From the NCBI RefSeq assembly GCF_002775205.1, contig NC_036464.1:1860001-1924000 (forward strand): a DNA stretch of 64,000 nucleotides, read 5' to 3'. Positions 48,501 to 59,413 of this stretch are shown piece after piece. This DNA comes from Xiphophorus maculatus. Lineage: Eukaryota; Chordata; Actinopteri; Cyprinodontiformes; Poeciliidae. How positions within the stretch are numbered: the stretch's first letter is position 1; the number at the start of each line of letters is the position of its first letter. Position numbers and translations under genes: made by a program. Under the pieces are notes generated by a model. It did not search any database. It was not told the DNA's origin and saw nothing but the letters and a program-made list of their open reading frames with translations.

Positions 48501-50958
48501 TAATTTGATAAGATTCAAAGTAAAATACTTATATTAATATTGGTTTACTTGTAATAATATTTACACGAACATTTGTGGGAACACTTACAAGAAAAACAAG
48601 TAACTGTAACTTTGGCATCAAATAATTAGAATCATGTATTATTCTTGGTTTCTTTTCAGAAAAAACATCTGTAATAACTCACATTAGGATTATAATAAGT
48701 ATAATTAATAAGTTATGGTTATAAAATCATAAATGAATGATAAATCAGAGAAGCTGAAGAAAATAAATGTGATATAAGTTATGGTTATAAAATTATAAAT
48801 GAATGCTAAATCAGAGAAGCTAAAGAAAATAAATGTGATATAAATGTGATTTTGACATTGAACTTGAAATGGTGTAAAAGGTGTAACTGCAATTAAACAT
48901 CACTGATATGTTGGAGGTAGAGAGTAGGTGAAAGGTGAAAGGCAAGGAACTAACAGGAGAGCAGAGATGATCAACGCCTTATTTAGGTGAAAGGTTGTGA
49001 AGACAACGGACATAGGAGGTTGAGCAACCTGGAGACATTAGCACAGACATTAGGACATAATGTCTGAAGGACAGTGATGGATGTGAGGTCATCTGTCTAA
49101 GCAGACAGCCAATGAAAACGCACCAAAAGGGTGGATAAACCCTATAAAAGGTGGGTGCAAAAGAGGAACCTTTTGTTGGATCCTCCGGGCAGCTTCGAGC
49201 CAAGAGATGGACAAAGAACTCTGCAGCTGAAGAAGAGCCGGGGCCACGGAGCCGAAGACTGTCCGGCCATGGGGACCAACCCGTCAGCCCTACAACCTGT
49301 GGCTTCAAATCGCACTTCTCTCATCGGCTGGGTTCAGACCCCAAAGACAAAGATGAAGACAAAGGCAAAGACAAAGAAGAAGAACTGGTGCCTTTTTTCC
49401 TGCCAGCACCAAGTCCTGTGTGACCTCACCATCCATGCGGAGAGGAGGCTCATCAGACCTACAGAGATCCTGGCCTTCATCGATCGGCGTCTTCCTCCTG
49501 CTGCAACACCTTCTTCATCATCAGACCTGCGGAGATCCTGGCCTTCATCGATCGGCGTCTTCCTCCTGCTGCAACACCTTCTTCATCATCAGACCTGCGG
49601 AGATCCTGGCCTTCATCGATCAACATCTTCCTCCTGCTGCAACACCTTCTTCATCATCAGACCTGCGGAGATCCTGGCCTTCATCGATCGGCGTCTTCCT
49701 CCTGCTGCAACACCTTCTTCATCATCAGACCTGCGGAGATCCTGGCCTTCATCGATCAACATCTTCCTCCTGCTGCAGCACCTTCTTCATCATCAAGCCA
49801 GGTCTGGGGTTCGAAACGTCAAACTCCGTCCGTCTCTCTCAAAGGTTCCCTTTTTTTTTTAGTTCTCAGTCAGCAGTAGGGAAAGACAGACTAGATGACT
49901 GATTTTACTTATTTGATTATTTCTGCTACTGAATTAAGCTGTACTGACCCTTGCAAAACTGCCTTACTAATAAAATATTTAGCATAAAGAAAATCTAAAA
50001 GATGTTGTGGACATTCAGTTAATGAGTCACCTTAAAGTTCTTTGATGGTTGTAAAATAGCTATGATGTTTGATTCTGGAGAGGAAGAAGTGGAAAATGTT
50101 TTATAGGTTGCTGGTAGCCCATATTTAAAACAACATCCTTGGGACTCGCCCGAGTCACTAAAACCTACCTGGTTCAATAACAAATGCAAGTTGTAAAATA
50201 GAGAACGAGCGACCGTTAACAGGTGTGCTCTGTGAAACTAGTTGGCTGTAGGCTGCTCAGTCTGGCTAATTCACAGAGGGAAGAAGGGTGAGACACCTGG
50301 ATGTAGGCCGTTAAAAATCAGGTGAATCGTTTCTCGAAACCAGCTTAAACAGAGTTTACTTCAGTTCTGGACAGGGTAAATCCCGGCAGATTTAGGAAAC
50401 TCAATTAACCCGTTAGATGGAGAGCTGGTAGCACATCTCCCCTCTCAGAAGAGGAAGTAGAGAGTGAGAGAGTAGAGACAGAAAGGAGGGGGGGGGTGTT
50501 GCGCAACAACAAGTGGCGCCCAACGTGGGGCACGACTAACGAAGTTGCGCAACAACACACACCGGTACCTTTCCAGAGCTATGACCATCCTGAAGTAGAG
50601 ACTGGCCAAAACGCAGCAGGCATAGACGTGAACAGAGTCCAGATGTTTCCAGTGATAATCTGAATGTTGAGGTAAAGCGATCAGAATGATGAGCTGGACT
50701 AGATTAGAGAGCAGAAGGTTCATGTAGTAGGAGACCAGAGCACCATCCAACCTCACCTGCAGAACCATTTAAGAAAAGACAAAACTGGATGTTTACTTAG
50801 TAAACATGTCCATATGTTTTTAATAATGACTATTTCAGACCAGAAACAATATGGGTTTTACGTACCAGGCAGCACAAAGTGATAAGCAGGAAAGTAAAAG
50901 GGAGGCAGACATGGACGTTGATCCAAATAATCCCACTGAGAGAATCTGAAAACTGCAT
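42580..50958 (-). CDS. 7TM receptor 'gene G' (259 aa), intron 2 split by an endogenous retrovirus
   Basis: The exons are 50866-50958, 50569-50756 and 42580-43078. Intron 1 is 109 nt; intron 2 is about 7.49 kb, because a 7.4-kb provirus sits in it. Exon 1 starts MQFSDSLSGIIWINVHVC, followed by 'LPFTFLLITLCC'. TM2 reads 'MNLLLSNLVQL' (Asn2.50), and TM3 ends 'MVIALER'. Exon 3 opens 'CFLISFSRVTQTKGL' and has Trp in TM4, 'LLPAPVFIVCL' in TM5, 'SSEEKDRT' in ICL3, 'VSIFPAV' in TM6 and 'FGPCMDLFLFVFMCKG' in TM7. The tail has CSC and ends DLSSSSA. All three exons are open, join in phase and match the neighbours, so the gene looks intact. A noncoding 5' exon ends at 51440 (donor GTGAGT). The ligand is unknown. 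Confidence 0.85.
43148..45572 (+). repeat. 5' LTR of the provirus (fossil)
   Basis: This is 2425 bp, unusually long. A TATA box CTATAAAAG is at 44342-44350 and an AATAAA signal at 45030-45035. A 92-bp unit is repeated three times near the start (43195 onward). A 68-bp unit is present about three times at about 44660-44860, in the presumed R region. Confidence 0.88.
45575..45592 (+). promoter_or_regulatory. Primer-binding site, tRNA-Lys type
   Basis: TGGCGCCCAACGTGGGGC is the complement of the 3' end of tRNA-Lys1,2. That primer is used by foamy viruses and some lenti- and betaretroviruses. It lies 2 nt after the CA end of the 5' LTR. Confidence 0.9.
48040..50511 (+). repeat. 3' LTR of the provirus, followed by a duplicated leader piece (fossil)
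   Basis: This is 2472 bp, with two 92-bp units and five 68-bp units against three and three in the 5' LTR. It is followed at 50512-50543 by a copy of the primer-binding-site leader, and then by a second copy of the LTR end GTTGCGCAACAACA (50544-50557) before the target duplication. Confidence 0.85.
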
Positions 50959-51559
50959 TTTCTGAGAGGAAAGTTGTTTGAATGACATCAGTTAACAATG
51001 GATTAAACTCACAAGAACTCAAATACACAAAAGGAAATTCATGACTTCGGTTTTCACTGTCTGTAATTCTGCAAAGATTTATTTTAACTTTTGGGAGAAC
51101 TTTCTATTGTCTTTAGTTCTTCAGCCAAAATAAAATCTGATTTTCAGCTCTGGATTTTAAATAGCATAATAAATGTAGATCACTGTCTGCTCATGCATTT
51201 TTTCTGTTAAGATGTTTGTTATCAGAAATTTTCACACCCTAAAACATTCCCTTGGTTTTCTGTTGTCATTGCTAACATTAGCAATTACTGACATTGTTTT
51301 ACCTCAAAACTCAGATAAATAAAGGAGACCATCTGTTTTTAACTGCTTGTTTATTTTTATGTCTTAATATTTTGACTGAACTCAAATCAAATACAAACAG
51401 TCACTTAAAGAAACTGTAATTATGAGATTGTTTACTCACAACTTATCTTAAGAAGATTTCCAGGTTGTTGAAGCGGTTTTTAGAAAGCCTCATATACGGA
51501 TGTTTTCAAATGAAATGTGCAATAAGGAAATAGTGATAAACGTCCCCCTCCCACTGTCA

Positions 51560-51663
<104 letters not shown>

Positions 51664-51869
51664 CATCCTCCATGATACATAGCAAAAAGAAACATTATAG
51701 AGCAGTACATATATCTCTAATTAATTAGGTTTTTTTATTAATTATTTTTTGCATTTCTTTTCAAAAGGATAAACCTAAACTCTGAACTAACTGTTTACAG
51801 ATTTCTGAGACATGAACCATTTCATGTATGGAAGTATTGACTCCTAATCCACACGTTGTGCATTGAACC

Positions 51870-51871
51870 AC

Positions 51872-51902
<31 letters not shown>

Positions 51903-51923
51903 GTTGTTGTTGTTGTTGTTGTT
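51870..51923 (+). repeat. (ATT)n/(GTT)n microsatellite
   Basis: A run of ATT units passes into GTT units. Confidence 0.95.
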
Positions 51924-52139
51924 ATTAAAAATATATATATATATTTTACGACTGAATTTATTTCCACTACAATGTGGCATAGATGCAGAGGCAGAAAGTT
52001 TTGATAATTGCATAATATAAAAACAGATAAATGGAAAGTAGATTACTAGCAAATGCCAGCATGTTAACAGATTATGTTATCTTGTGAATATGGGTAAAAT
52101 AATCTGGAATCATGTATTTCATAAGTGCACTCATTATCT

Positions 52140-52250
52140 GCTGCTGACGTTTCCTTCAGTTTTCCATCCTGCAGCTGCAGAAATACACCAGGAGTTTTTT
52201 CATGGAGTCTTTTCACATGGAAACTGACAGAATTAAATCCAACCTTCAAT
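52140..52250 (-). pseudogene. Relic of a receptor last exon (right-hand subfamily)
   Basis: On the minus strand the frame reads LDLILSVSM, stop, KDSMKKLLVYFCSCRMEN, then a stop, then KETSAADNE in another phase. This lines up with the TM7 end, helix 8 and tail of the neighbours ('MDLILFVFMCKGLIDKLL', 'CSCRKE'). A TGA stands where they have the Cys codon after FM. The rest of exon 3 and exons 1-2 are not visible. It is the remnant of a lost array member between genes G and H. Confidence 0.75.
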
Positions 52251-52358
52251 GATTTATAGATTATGGACTGGACAGTCTGGACACTCAGAAACAAATTTCC
52301 ACAAACTTAAATATGTTCATATTTTTGTCTTGTTCTGAGAAATGTTTATCTCTCTAAC

Positions 52359-52415
52359 TTGGTGAAGTGAGTGGCAGGAAGTCGAGTTAATCATCAAAAT
52401 GCAAAGACGACATTT
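52359..52415. repeat. Recurrent intergenic module, copy 3
   Basis: GAGTGGCAGGAAGTCGAGTT and ATCATCAAAATGC match the copies at 41443 and 42102. It sits about 110 bp upstream of the relic exon, in gene orientation. Confidence 0.5.
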
Positions 52416-53716
52416 TGAAGTTGAAGTTAATGATGTGTTTTTATTATTACATTGTGCTTCTTTTTATGTAAGCAGCTTAGTCAGTAAAACATGATGTATG
52501 ACTGCATTGCATCTTATTTGTGTCCAAAACCTGATGGAAAAAGCAGATTTGTTTGTTCACAGATTTCTAAAGTTCAAGCTTCTTCCAGTAAATGTGATGT
52601 GAAAAATAAAAGTAGAGTGAGTAGAGCCTAAAATGGAGGCAAAAACAAACAGTTTACTGAACCTGAATAACTGAATCGACATAAAGCTCAAACAGGTTAA
52701 AACTGATCTTTATTTATACAGAGATAAAGTGAATTCAAAAGTATTTCATGAAAATAAACTTCAGCTAACTTAAATGTAACATCGTTGATTTACATTTCAT
52801 TTCAGCTTCAGTGGAGCTGTAAGATGCTTTCTGCTCTTAATGTACAACTAAATTATCGAATTAACAAAAGAAATAAATCACAGACTGAAAAAACTTAATG
52901 TTGCTGTTAATTTTTTCCAAACGCAATTAGATTTTCAACTCAATACAATTAGGTTGATTTGACAGGAACAGACACAAATTTACTTAAATAAACCAAATAA
53001 AAAAGCAGTTCTATCATGTATCATTGTACTTATAGCTAAGCTAATTTGCAGCATTTTGTTTAGCGCAAATAAAACAAAACTAAAACATCTTAAAAACAAA
53101 GTTTTAAGCTATTGTCAAAGCTTAAAATAGATTTAGGTTCCATTGACTAAATAATAATTCCTCCTGCCTTAACAAACTAATCAGATCATAATTCACAACA
53201 GTAATTTTAATTAAAACAAAACTAAAAATATATTTACAATTTATATAATTGTAAATACATTACAATTTCAGAAACTTTAGAAGATATTTCTGCACCGATG
53301 CTAAAAGAAGCAAAGCAATTTTTTTTTCTTTTAAATCACAATATGATGTGTACAGTGTAAATGTTTTAAAACAAAAAAAGTAAATGGGAAAAAAACACAG
53401 AATTACTAATCTGTGTTTTTAGCAATAAGTTCACAAAGTGCCTCAGTGAGGCAGCAGCCTCTGAAACACAACAAGAAAAACTCAGAACCAAATATTTATA
53501 AGAAGCAAAAACAAATAATTGAAATATTTAATATAAATCATTTGGCTGCCAATAAAACCAAAACATTTTTATGGAAGTAAATATACACATATAGTTCTGG
53601 TTCCAGAAACTGCAATTCAACCTTTGAATTTTTAGGATCAATGTTTCTTTAACCTGAAATAAAGGCCTATTTGTCATATATTTTAATTTTTTGTTTCTCT
53701 TCCCTACTTGATTCAG

Positions 53717-55108
53717 TCAAACTGATGAGCTGCTGCTGTCATTTGCTGCAGCTGTTTCCTTCCTGCAGCAGCAGAGACGCATCAGGAGCTTAATGAAAGG
53801 CCCTTTGGACATGAAAGCAAACAGAATCAAGTCCATGACAGGACCGTGGAGACTCAAAGTGAAAATGATGTCTGTGAACAATGATGTCTCCATTTGCCTG
53901 TAATGTTCATATTTATTCAGATATAAATATAAGGATAAATAAAAAAAACAAGCAACTGTTGGTAAAATAGTCACTATGTGATTAACCAGCAACAGAACTA
54001 ACATTCCTATGTTTCTGCATTTTTCTTTGACGGGCATCGAGGAAGCTTTACACAGTGACTTAAGAGTCACAGCAAGAAGGATGATGGTTACCAGGGTAGC
54101 AAGGAGCAAAAGACAGATCTGGAGCAAATTGGGATAAAAAGCGAATAAAAGAAAGACGATGGCACCAGAAAAAATCCATCCGCAAACACTGACAGTCACT
54201 AAACCTTTCCACTGTCTCATGAAATGACACTGTGGCTTGGATATGTAAAGGAACCTGAAAGAGAAGACAAAAGGAAGACCTTAGCATCAGTACACAGACA
54301 TATTTACACAAAGCATCTTCCATATTAATATATCTGATTCATTACAGTCTAAACAGCCTAAAATATGAGTTAGTACCTTTCCAGAGCAATGACCATCCTG
54401 AAGGAGAAACTGGCCATTCCACTACAGCTGTAGGAAATAAAAAATTTAGAAAGGCTATTGAAATAAAATATGTTTATATGCACAAATACAATCAGAGTGA
54501 TGATCTGGATCAGATTGGAAACGAGGAGGTTCATGTAGTAGGTAGCTGGAATGTGATCCAAACGGACCTGCAGGAAACATTCAATCAGAACCCAGTTAAT
54601 GGTTTCACACACATAAAACCAGCAATGAACTGTTGTGGTGTCTTAAAGAAGCATAAATATTTATATTTATCTTGCTATAAATGAGATTGATGAACCTGCT
54701 GTTACCTCTGACTACTCTAGTTTATTTTGCTATTTGTTATAATAACATCAGGGACAATAAGAGATTTTTCATTCAGCCCATAAAATAATTTTTTTATAAA
54801 GAGATAAAAAGGTTTGCGACATTCATCTGTTTATATTTTAATGTTGGGAATGCTTCGGAGAACATGGTGATATTAGGCAGATAAACATCATAAAAAACTT
54901 TACTTTTACCAATACGACAATCTGGATGAAATAACATCAAATACGGTTAAAGTTGAAATGTACTTACTGTACAGCACAAAGTGATGACCAAAAAGGTGAA
55001 GGGTAAACACACATGAATGTTGATCCAAATCATCACATCCAGATAATCTGGATCAGCTGTAAAATCCTCATATGGATCATTTAATCCTAATCTTGGAAAG
55101 GACTTCAT
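53717..55108 (-). CDS. 7TM receptor 'gene H' (289 aa, three coding exons)
   Basis: The exons are 54968-55108, 54377-54567 and 53717-54254; introns are 400 and 122 nt. The first exon is longer than in its neighbours (47 codons, MKSFPRLGLNDPYEDFTADP...), then 'MIWINIHVCLPFTFLVITLCC' style TM1. TM2 has 'MNLLVSNLIQI' (Asn2.50), and TM3 ends 'MVIALER'. Exon 3 opens 'FLYISKPQCHFMRQWKGL' and shows Trp in TM4, ICL3 'PVKEKCRN', 'VTILPTV' in TM6, a Tyr-rich third extracellular loop, 'HGPVMDLILFAFMSKGP' in TM7 and CCC in the tail, ending DSSSSSV. A noncoding 5' exon ends at 55447 (donor GTGAGT), with an acceptor TTTTCACAG at about 55144. The ligand is unknown. Confidence 0.85.
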
Positions 55109-57219
55109 TTCTTCCAAACGTTGTTGATTTTAGACACCCTACCTGTGAAAACATTTTATTTTTAAAATCTGGTCTTTGATCAACAAAAAGCTAATAAACT
55201 GGTCATACTGGCCTGGAGTGATTTGGACCAATCAATGTTACAGTTCAAATAAACTGGAAAACATTTAAATACCTTTGATCTGTGTTGATTATTTTTTAAT
55301 GAGTTTGAAATGGTCGTTTCCAACCAGCTTCATTTTTTATATGCTCCAAACATATAAATAAATCTGAGAATCTTTCTCTCAAAACTAAAATGATGCTTAC
55401 TTCAGAGTAATCTTTCTGTTTTGAAATAAAAAGGTTTTTTACTCACAGCTGTTCCTCAGTCCTCCAGCTCAGCTCATTGGTTTAAATCAGCCTCCGTCTT
55501 CAGAGGTTTTCATAGCAGGTCTTCAATGAGGAAACTGATTTGATGTGGATTGTTCACCCCGCCTACTGCTGCTAGCACAGAGTAAAAAGTATTTATCTTC
55601 TGTATTTAAAAGAGCGAGGATGATTATTATTTATTTCTTTGTTTAATAATTTACTTAATTTCAGCAGATATATCGTTCAGGCACTGAAACCCAGAACCCG
55701 GCGGTGCCGACTCCTCCCACTGTGCAAACCAAGCCCGGTACCGAGCCGTGTTTTCAGTCCTGGACCTGTCCACCAACCAACCGCACTAAAACCGCCCGGC
55801 ACCAAGCAACAGCGACCCTACAGAGCTCCCAACCAGCCGGGCCCAGTTTGGGTTCAGGTGTGCAGCACCCCACTGCTGTGTGAGACTTTCACTGACTTCC
55901 AACATGAGATAATTATATCAAAGATTACTGAGGACCGTTCCTCAGCTGCTAAATTCACTCAGAACCCATCAGAAAACAAAAGTATCTAACTGACCCGGAT
56001 CCATTTCATTTATTTTATAGACATGATTCTGTTTGTTTTCAAGTGGAAGAGTTTCAGGACAAGACGCTAACATGTCTTCACTGCTGCAGGTTTGAAATCC
56101 GGCTAGAAATAACAGCAGCAGATCATCAGAGTGATTGTAGCTCTGCAGTGTTTTTATTTCTCTATATGAGGCGTCACTCTATCATAAGTGACACATAAGT
56201 AATAAGTGATCAGGTTTAAGTGCAATTTATTAAAAGTATAAAAACAAGTACAAGAGGACTGACGTGTCAACTAAAAGTTTCACAGAGTTCAACTCCAACC
56301 ACATGAATTCATCCTGCACCATGAAGTTTCTCTCTCTGCTCTCAGAGCTTCGCTGTGGTGAGGTGAGCAGGAAGCGTAGATAAGAGGAAACTCAAACCAG
56401 CAAACATTAAAGACATTTATCTTCAGGTTTATCAGGCTCTTTAGCGTTATGCATTTCACATGTTCATAAATAAATGCAATGCAAATGAATGTCTCAGGTT
56501 TGTCCTTTCTGTCAAAACTAAGCTTTTCTCAGCTTAGCTTTGGGATTCTGTGAGAATACTTCTCCAGATTTACTCGCATTTCCTTTGACTTTAAAGTTAA
56601 ACTTCATGATATAATGTAAGCTGCTTTTGATGGTCATATGTAACAGAGGACCAGAAGTAATTTCCCATCTATACATTTTTGATCTTACAGTCATTTAATA
56701 AACAGGGGGCTAATTTGTCAGATTAAAAGTGTAACTTTAAACAGATACTAAGTGTACCTTTCACTAAGCCCACATTTTTGTATTAAAAATATAATTAGTC
56801 TAATATGATATTCTAATAATTCTTACATTTTTTATCTTAAAGTTCTAATCCTAGATTCTTTAAAAATTGTATTTAGTAGTAATATATTTTTTATTTTTGT
56901 TTGCTGTGTTCTGTTTTATTTTTATTTTTTTTAACATTGACCTGCCAGTTAGACTAGAGATAGAAAAACCACTTGGCTGCAACCTCATGTATTTAAACAT
57001 AAATATTAATTCATATCTGTTGTCCCAGTTTTTAAAAAAAACTGAACATAACCAAATTAATGTTAATGATAAACTGTAACAACTAAACTAACTACATAAC
57101 ATGAATGCATAGATAAAAGAATAGTTCAGACAACATTATTATTTTAACATTTTAACATCCTTTTATTTTAATATAAGTTTATGAAGTGCACATTTTTGCT
57201 TTGTAGCAAGAAAGTTGCT

Positions 57220-57330
57220 TCCTGCAGACTTTCTGCACAGAGCTGGCATGTTCTCCCTGTGCCTCTGTGTCCTCACTGGGTACTCCGCCTCACTCCCACA
57301 GTCCAAAAACATGATTGTCAGGTTAACTGA
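57220..57330 (+). repeat. Fish dispersed-repeat remnant
   Basis: The text GGCATGTTCTCCCTGTGCC, then GGGTACTCCGCCTCACTCCC and CACAGTCCAAAAACATG, is a widely recurring fish repeat motif. The family is not assigned. Confidence 0.6.
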
Positions 57331-57399
57331 TCAATCAAAGAAACATTAATCTATGAGAAAAATGAAGCAGTAATAACAGGACTAACTCCTTCAGTTTCT

Positions 57400-57760
57400 T
57401 CAGTCTCAGCAATAGATCCTGAAGTTATCAGCATTTTTTTCACAGGAGAGAATCCAGAAACCTAACAGATCTGTTTCTCATCCTACTTTTAGTTTCAAAG
57501 TGGTCTGAGAGTGAAGAGTGAAGAGCTACAGTATATAGACCCATAAGCTAATATATAAGACCCATATTAAGGGATTTGTATGTAAGAATAAGAATTTAAA
57601 CTTGTGGCCTGGATTAAACCGGGAGCCAGCGAAGGAAAGCTAAAATTAAAGAAGAAATATCATTTATTTTTGATTGACATCCCATTGTAGTATTTTGGAT
57701 AAGCAAAATGCATTTAACATTTTTCTGATTCCAGTTTTGAAGTAACAAGTACTTGGTCTT
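57400..57760 (+). repeat. Interspersed repeat related to that at 12.7-13.0 kb
   Basis: Phrases such as AAACCGGGAGCCAGCGAAGG and TAGTATTTTGGATAAGCAAA match the kind of fish repeat seen at 12740-13020, though more diverged. Confidence 0.4.
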
Positions 57761-58045
57761 TTTCATCATCCTGGTGGGACATAATATCTTATTTTGCCTG
57801 TAAGTCAAAGAGTTTCTGCAGCTCAACACACAATCACAATCCATACAAAATGAAATAAACAGACTTCTCAACAGTGCAAGATTTATTTTCATGAAGCACA
57901 GAAAAAAATCTACCAAACACACATTTCTTTACTTTTTGTGCTAAGTTTAAATCAGTTAAGCATATTGATATAAAGTTGCAATACTTGTGTTTGGTGGAAG
58001 ACTTGAAAACTGAAATAATGTAGAGTCATAAACTCTTGATGTGTT

Positions 58046-58822
58046 TCATCTGCTACAACTGTGGCAGCTGAAACACATCAACAGCTTGTCAACTAATCCT
58101 TTACACATGAAAACGAACAGAATCAAATCCATGAAGGGACTGAAGAGAAACAAGATCAGTGAGCTGTGAAATTTCACATAATAGGTTTCATGGAAATATG
58201 GATTAATATAACACACACTCAGCGGGAGGATCATGAATATGTGAACAATCAGCAACAGAATCAAAGTTGCCACAATCCTACGTTTTTCTTCTGTGGTTAG
58301 GGAAGTGGCTGCAGGCAGGAATTTTGGGGTTTTAGCCACACAGAAGAAGAAGACAGGAGTTGGGATCAAGGGAAACACCACAAAGAATATATACTGTGAA
58401 TACATTATGAAAAGAGGAAAAAGAAAAATCGCAAACAGCCAGATCAAAACACAAAATATCACGTAACCTTTGGTCTGTCTGATGAAAAGCAGCTGTGGCC
58501 AGGAGATGAGAAAATACCTGAAACAGAGAGACGTTGTTCAGACTGCTGCACAGAAACGTAACCCTGACTTATTAAACACAAAGGCAGGTGTTTTGGTACC
58601 TTTCCAGAGCAATGACCGTCCTGAAACAAATACTGGCCAAAGCACCACAGCCGACGACAACGAAGCAGATTAGATGGAAATTATTTTCATTCATCTTCAC
58701 CATTAAAGCAACCAAACCACCGAGTTGGATCAGGTTGGAGACGAGAAGGTTCATGTAGAAGGTGACAGGAAAACCATCCAATCTGACCTGCAGGAAACGT
58801 AAGAATGAACATGAATGCTAAC

Positions 58823-58897
<75 letters not shown>

Positions 58898-59413
58898 TTC
58901 ACTAAATGCCATAAATGTCTCAATAATATTTCTGTGAACTGAGGGGCTACTGATCAGCATCATGGAAACAGTTTCTAAATATTTATGTTCATTGAGCTGA
59001 GATGAAAATAGTTTGAAATCATCTCAAATTAAAAAAATAGTCATGTTAACCTAATAATATTTTCTCTCTTCTGAAAAGGACTTTCCTCCTGCAGTAATTA
59101 GGGGAAATAATTTTCCATACATTTGTCTGAAATAATTACAGAAAATAGAGTTTCTCCTCACATTCAGACATATTTTTTCATTTCACTACTGTGAAAACTA
59201 ATAGTAGTACTATTACTACTATTACTTATTACATTTCTACTAACAATGGTGATAATATTTCTCTTTTATGCTAGTTTAGGACTCAAACATAAACATAAGA
59301 TAATATTAGCATTTACTTACTACACAACCCAGAGCAAAAACTATCAAGGTGAATGGGATGCAGACACGGATGTTGATCCAAACCATCACGTAAACAAAAT
59401 CTGAAGAATCCAT
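58046..59413 (-). CDS. 7TM receptor 'gene I' (250 aa, three coding exons)
   Basis: The exons are 59321-59413, 58600-58787 and 58046-58517; introns are 533 and 82 nt. Exon 1 starts MDSSDFVYVMVWINIRVC, followed by 'IPFTLIVFALGC'. TM2 reads 'MNLLVSNLIQL' (Asn2.50), and TM3 ends 'TVIALER'. Exon 3 opens 'YFLISWPQLLFIRQTKGY' and has Trp in TM4, 'LIPTPVFFFCV' in TM5, 'TTEEKRRI' in ICL3, 'FMILPL' in TM6 and 'FSPFMDLILFVFMCKG' in TM7. The tail is the shortest in the array and ends CFSCHSCSR, still cysteine-rich. An (AAT)n array lies in intron 1. A 5' UTR acceptor (CCTCACAG) is at about 59450. The ligand is unknown. Confidence 0.85.
58821..58895 (+). repeat. (AAT)n microsatellite in intron 1 of gene I
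   Basis: About 74 nt of pure AAT repeat, 34 nt upstream of exon 2 in gene orientation. Confidence 0.97.

Larger units (their letters stand above)
43148..50557 (+). mobile_element. Endogenous retrovirus with two long LTRs in intron 2 of gene G (fossil)
   Basis: The element runs from TGTCAAGAAAATCC to GCGCAACAACA and is flanked by a 4-bp duplication CACA (43144-43147 and 50558-50561). It has a 5' LTR (43148-45572), a primer-binding site (45575-45592), an internal region of about 2.5 kb, a purine tract (48031-48039) and a 3' LTR (48040-50511). The internal region keeps remnants of RNase H (about 46405-46590) and integrase (about 46940-47330). It is far too short for a full gag-pol-env set, so the provirus is broken. 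The LTRs differ by scattered single bases and repeat numbers, suggesting a fairly young insertion. It lies antisense to the host gene. Confidence 0.88.
55109..58045. other. Intergenic between genes H and I
   Basis: The noncoding 5' exon of gene H ends at 55447, with a TTTAAAC element at about 55482-55488. About 55680-55860 is locally GC-rich, with an open frame of 116 codons that I cannot assign. A copy of the recurrent module is at 56341-56390. Dispersed-repeat remnants lie at 57220-57330 and about 57400-57760. Confidence 0.45.
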
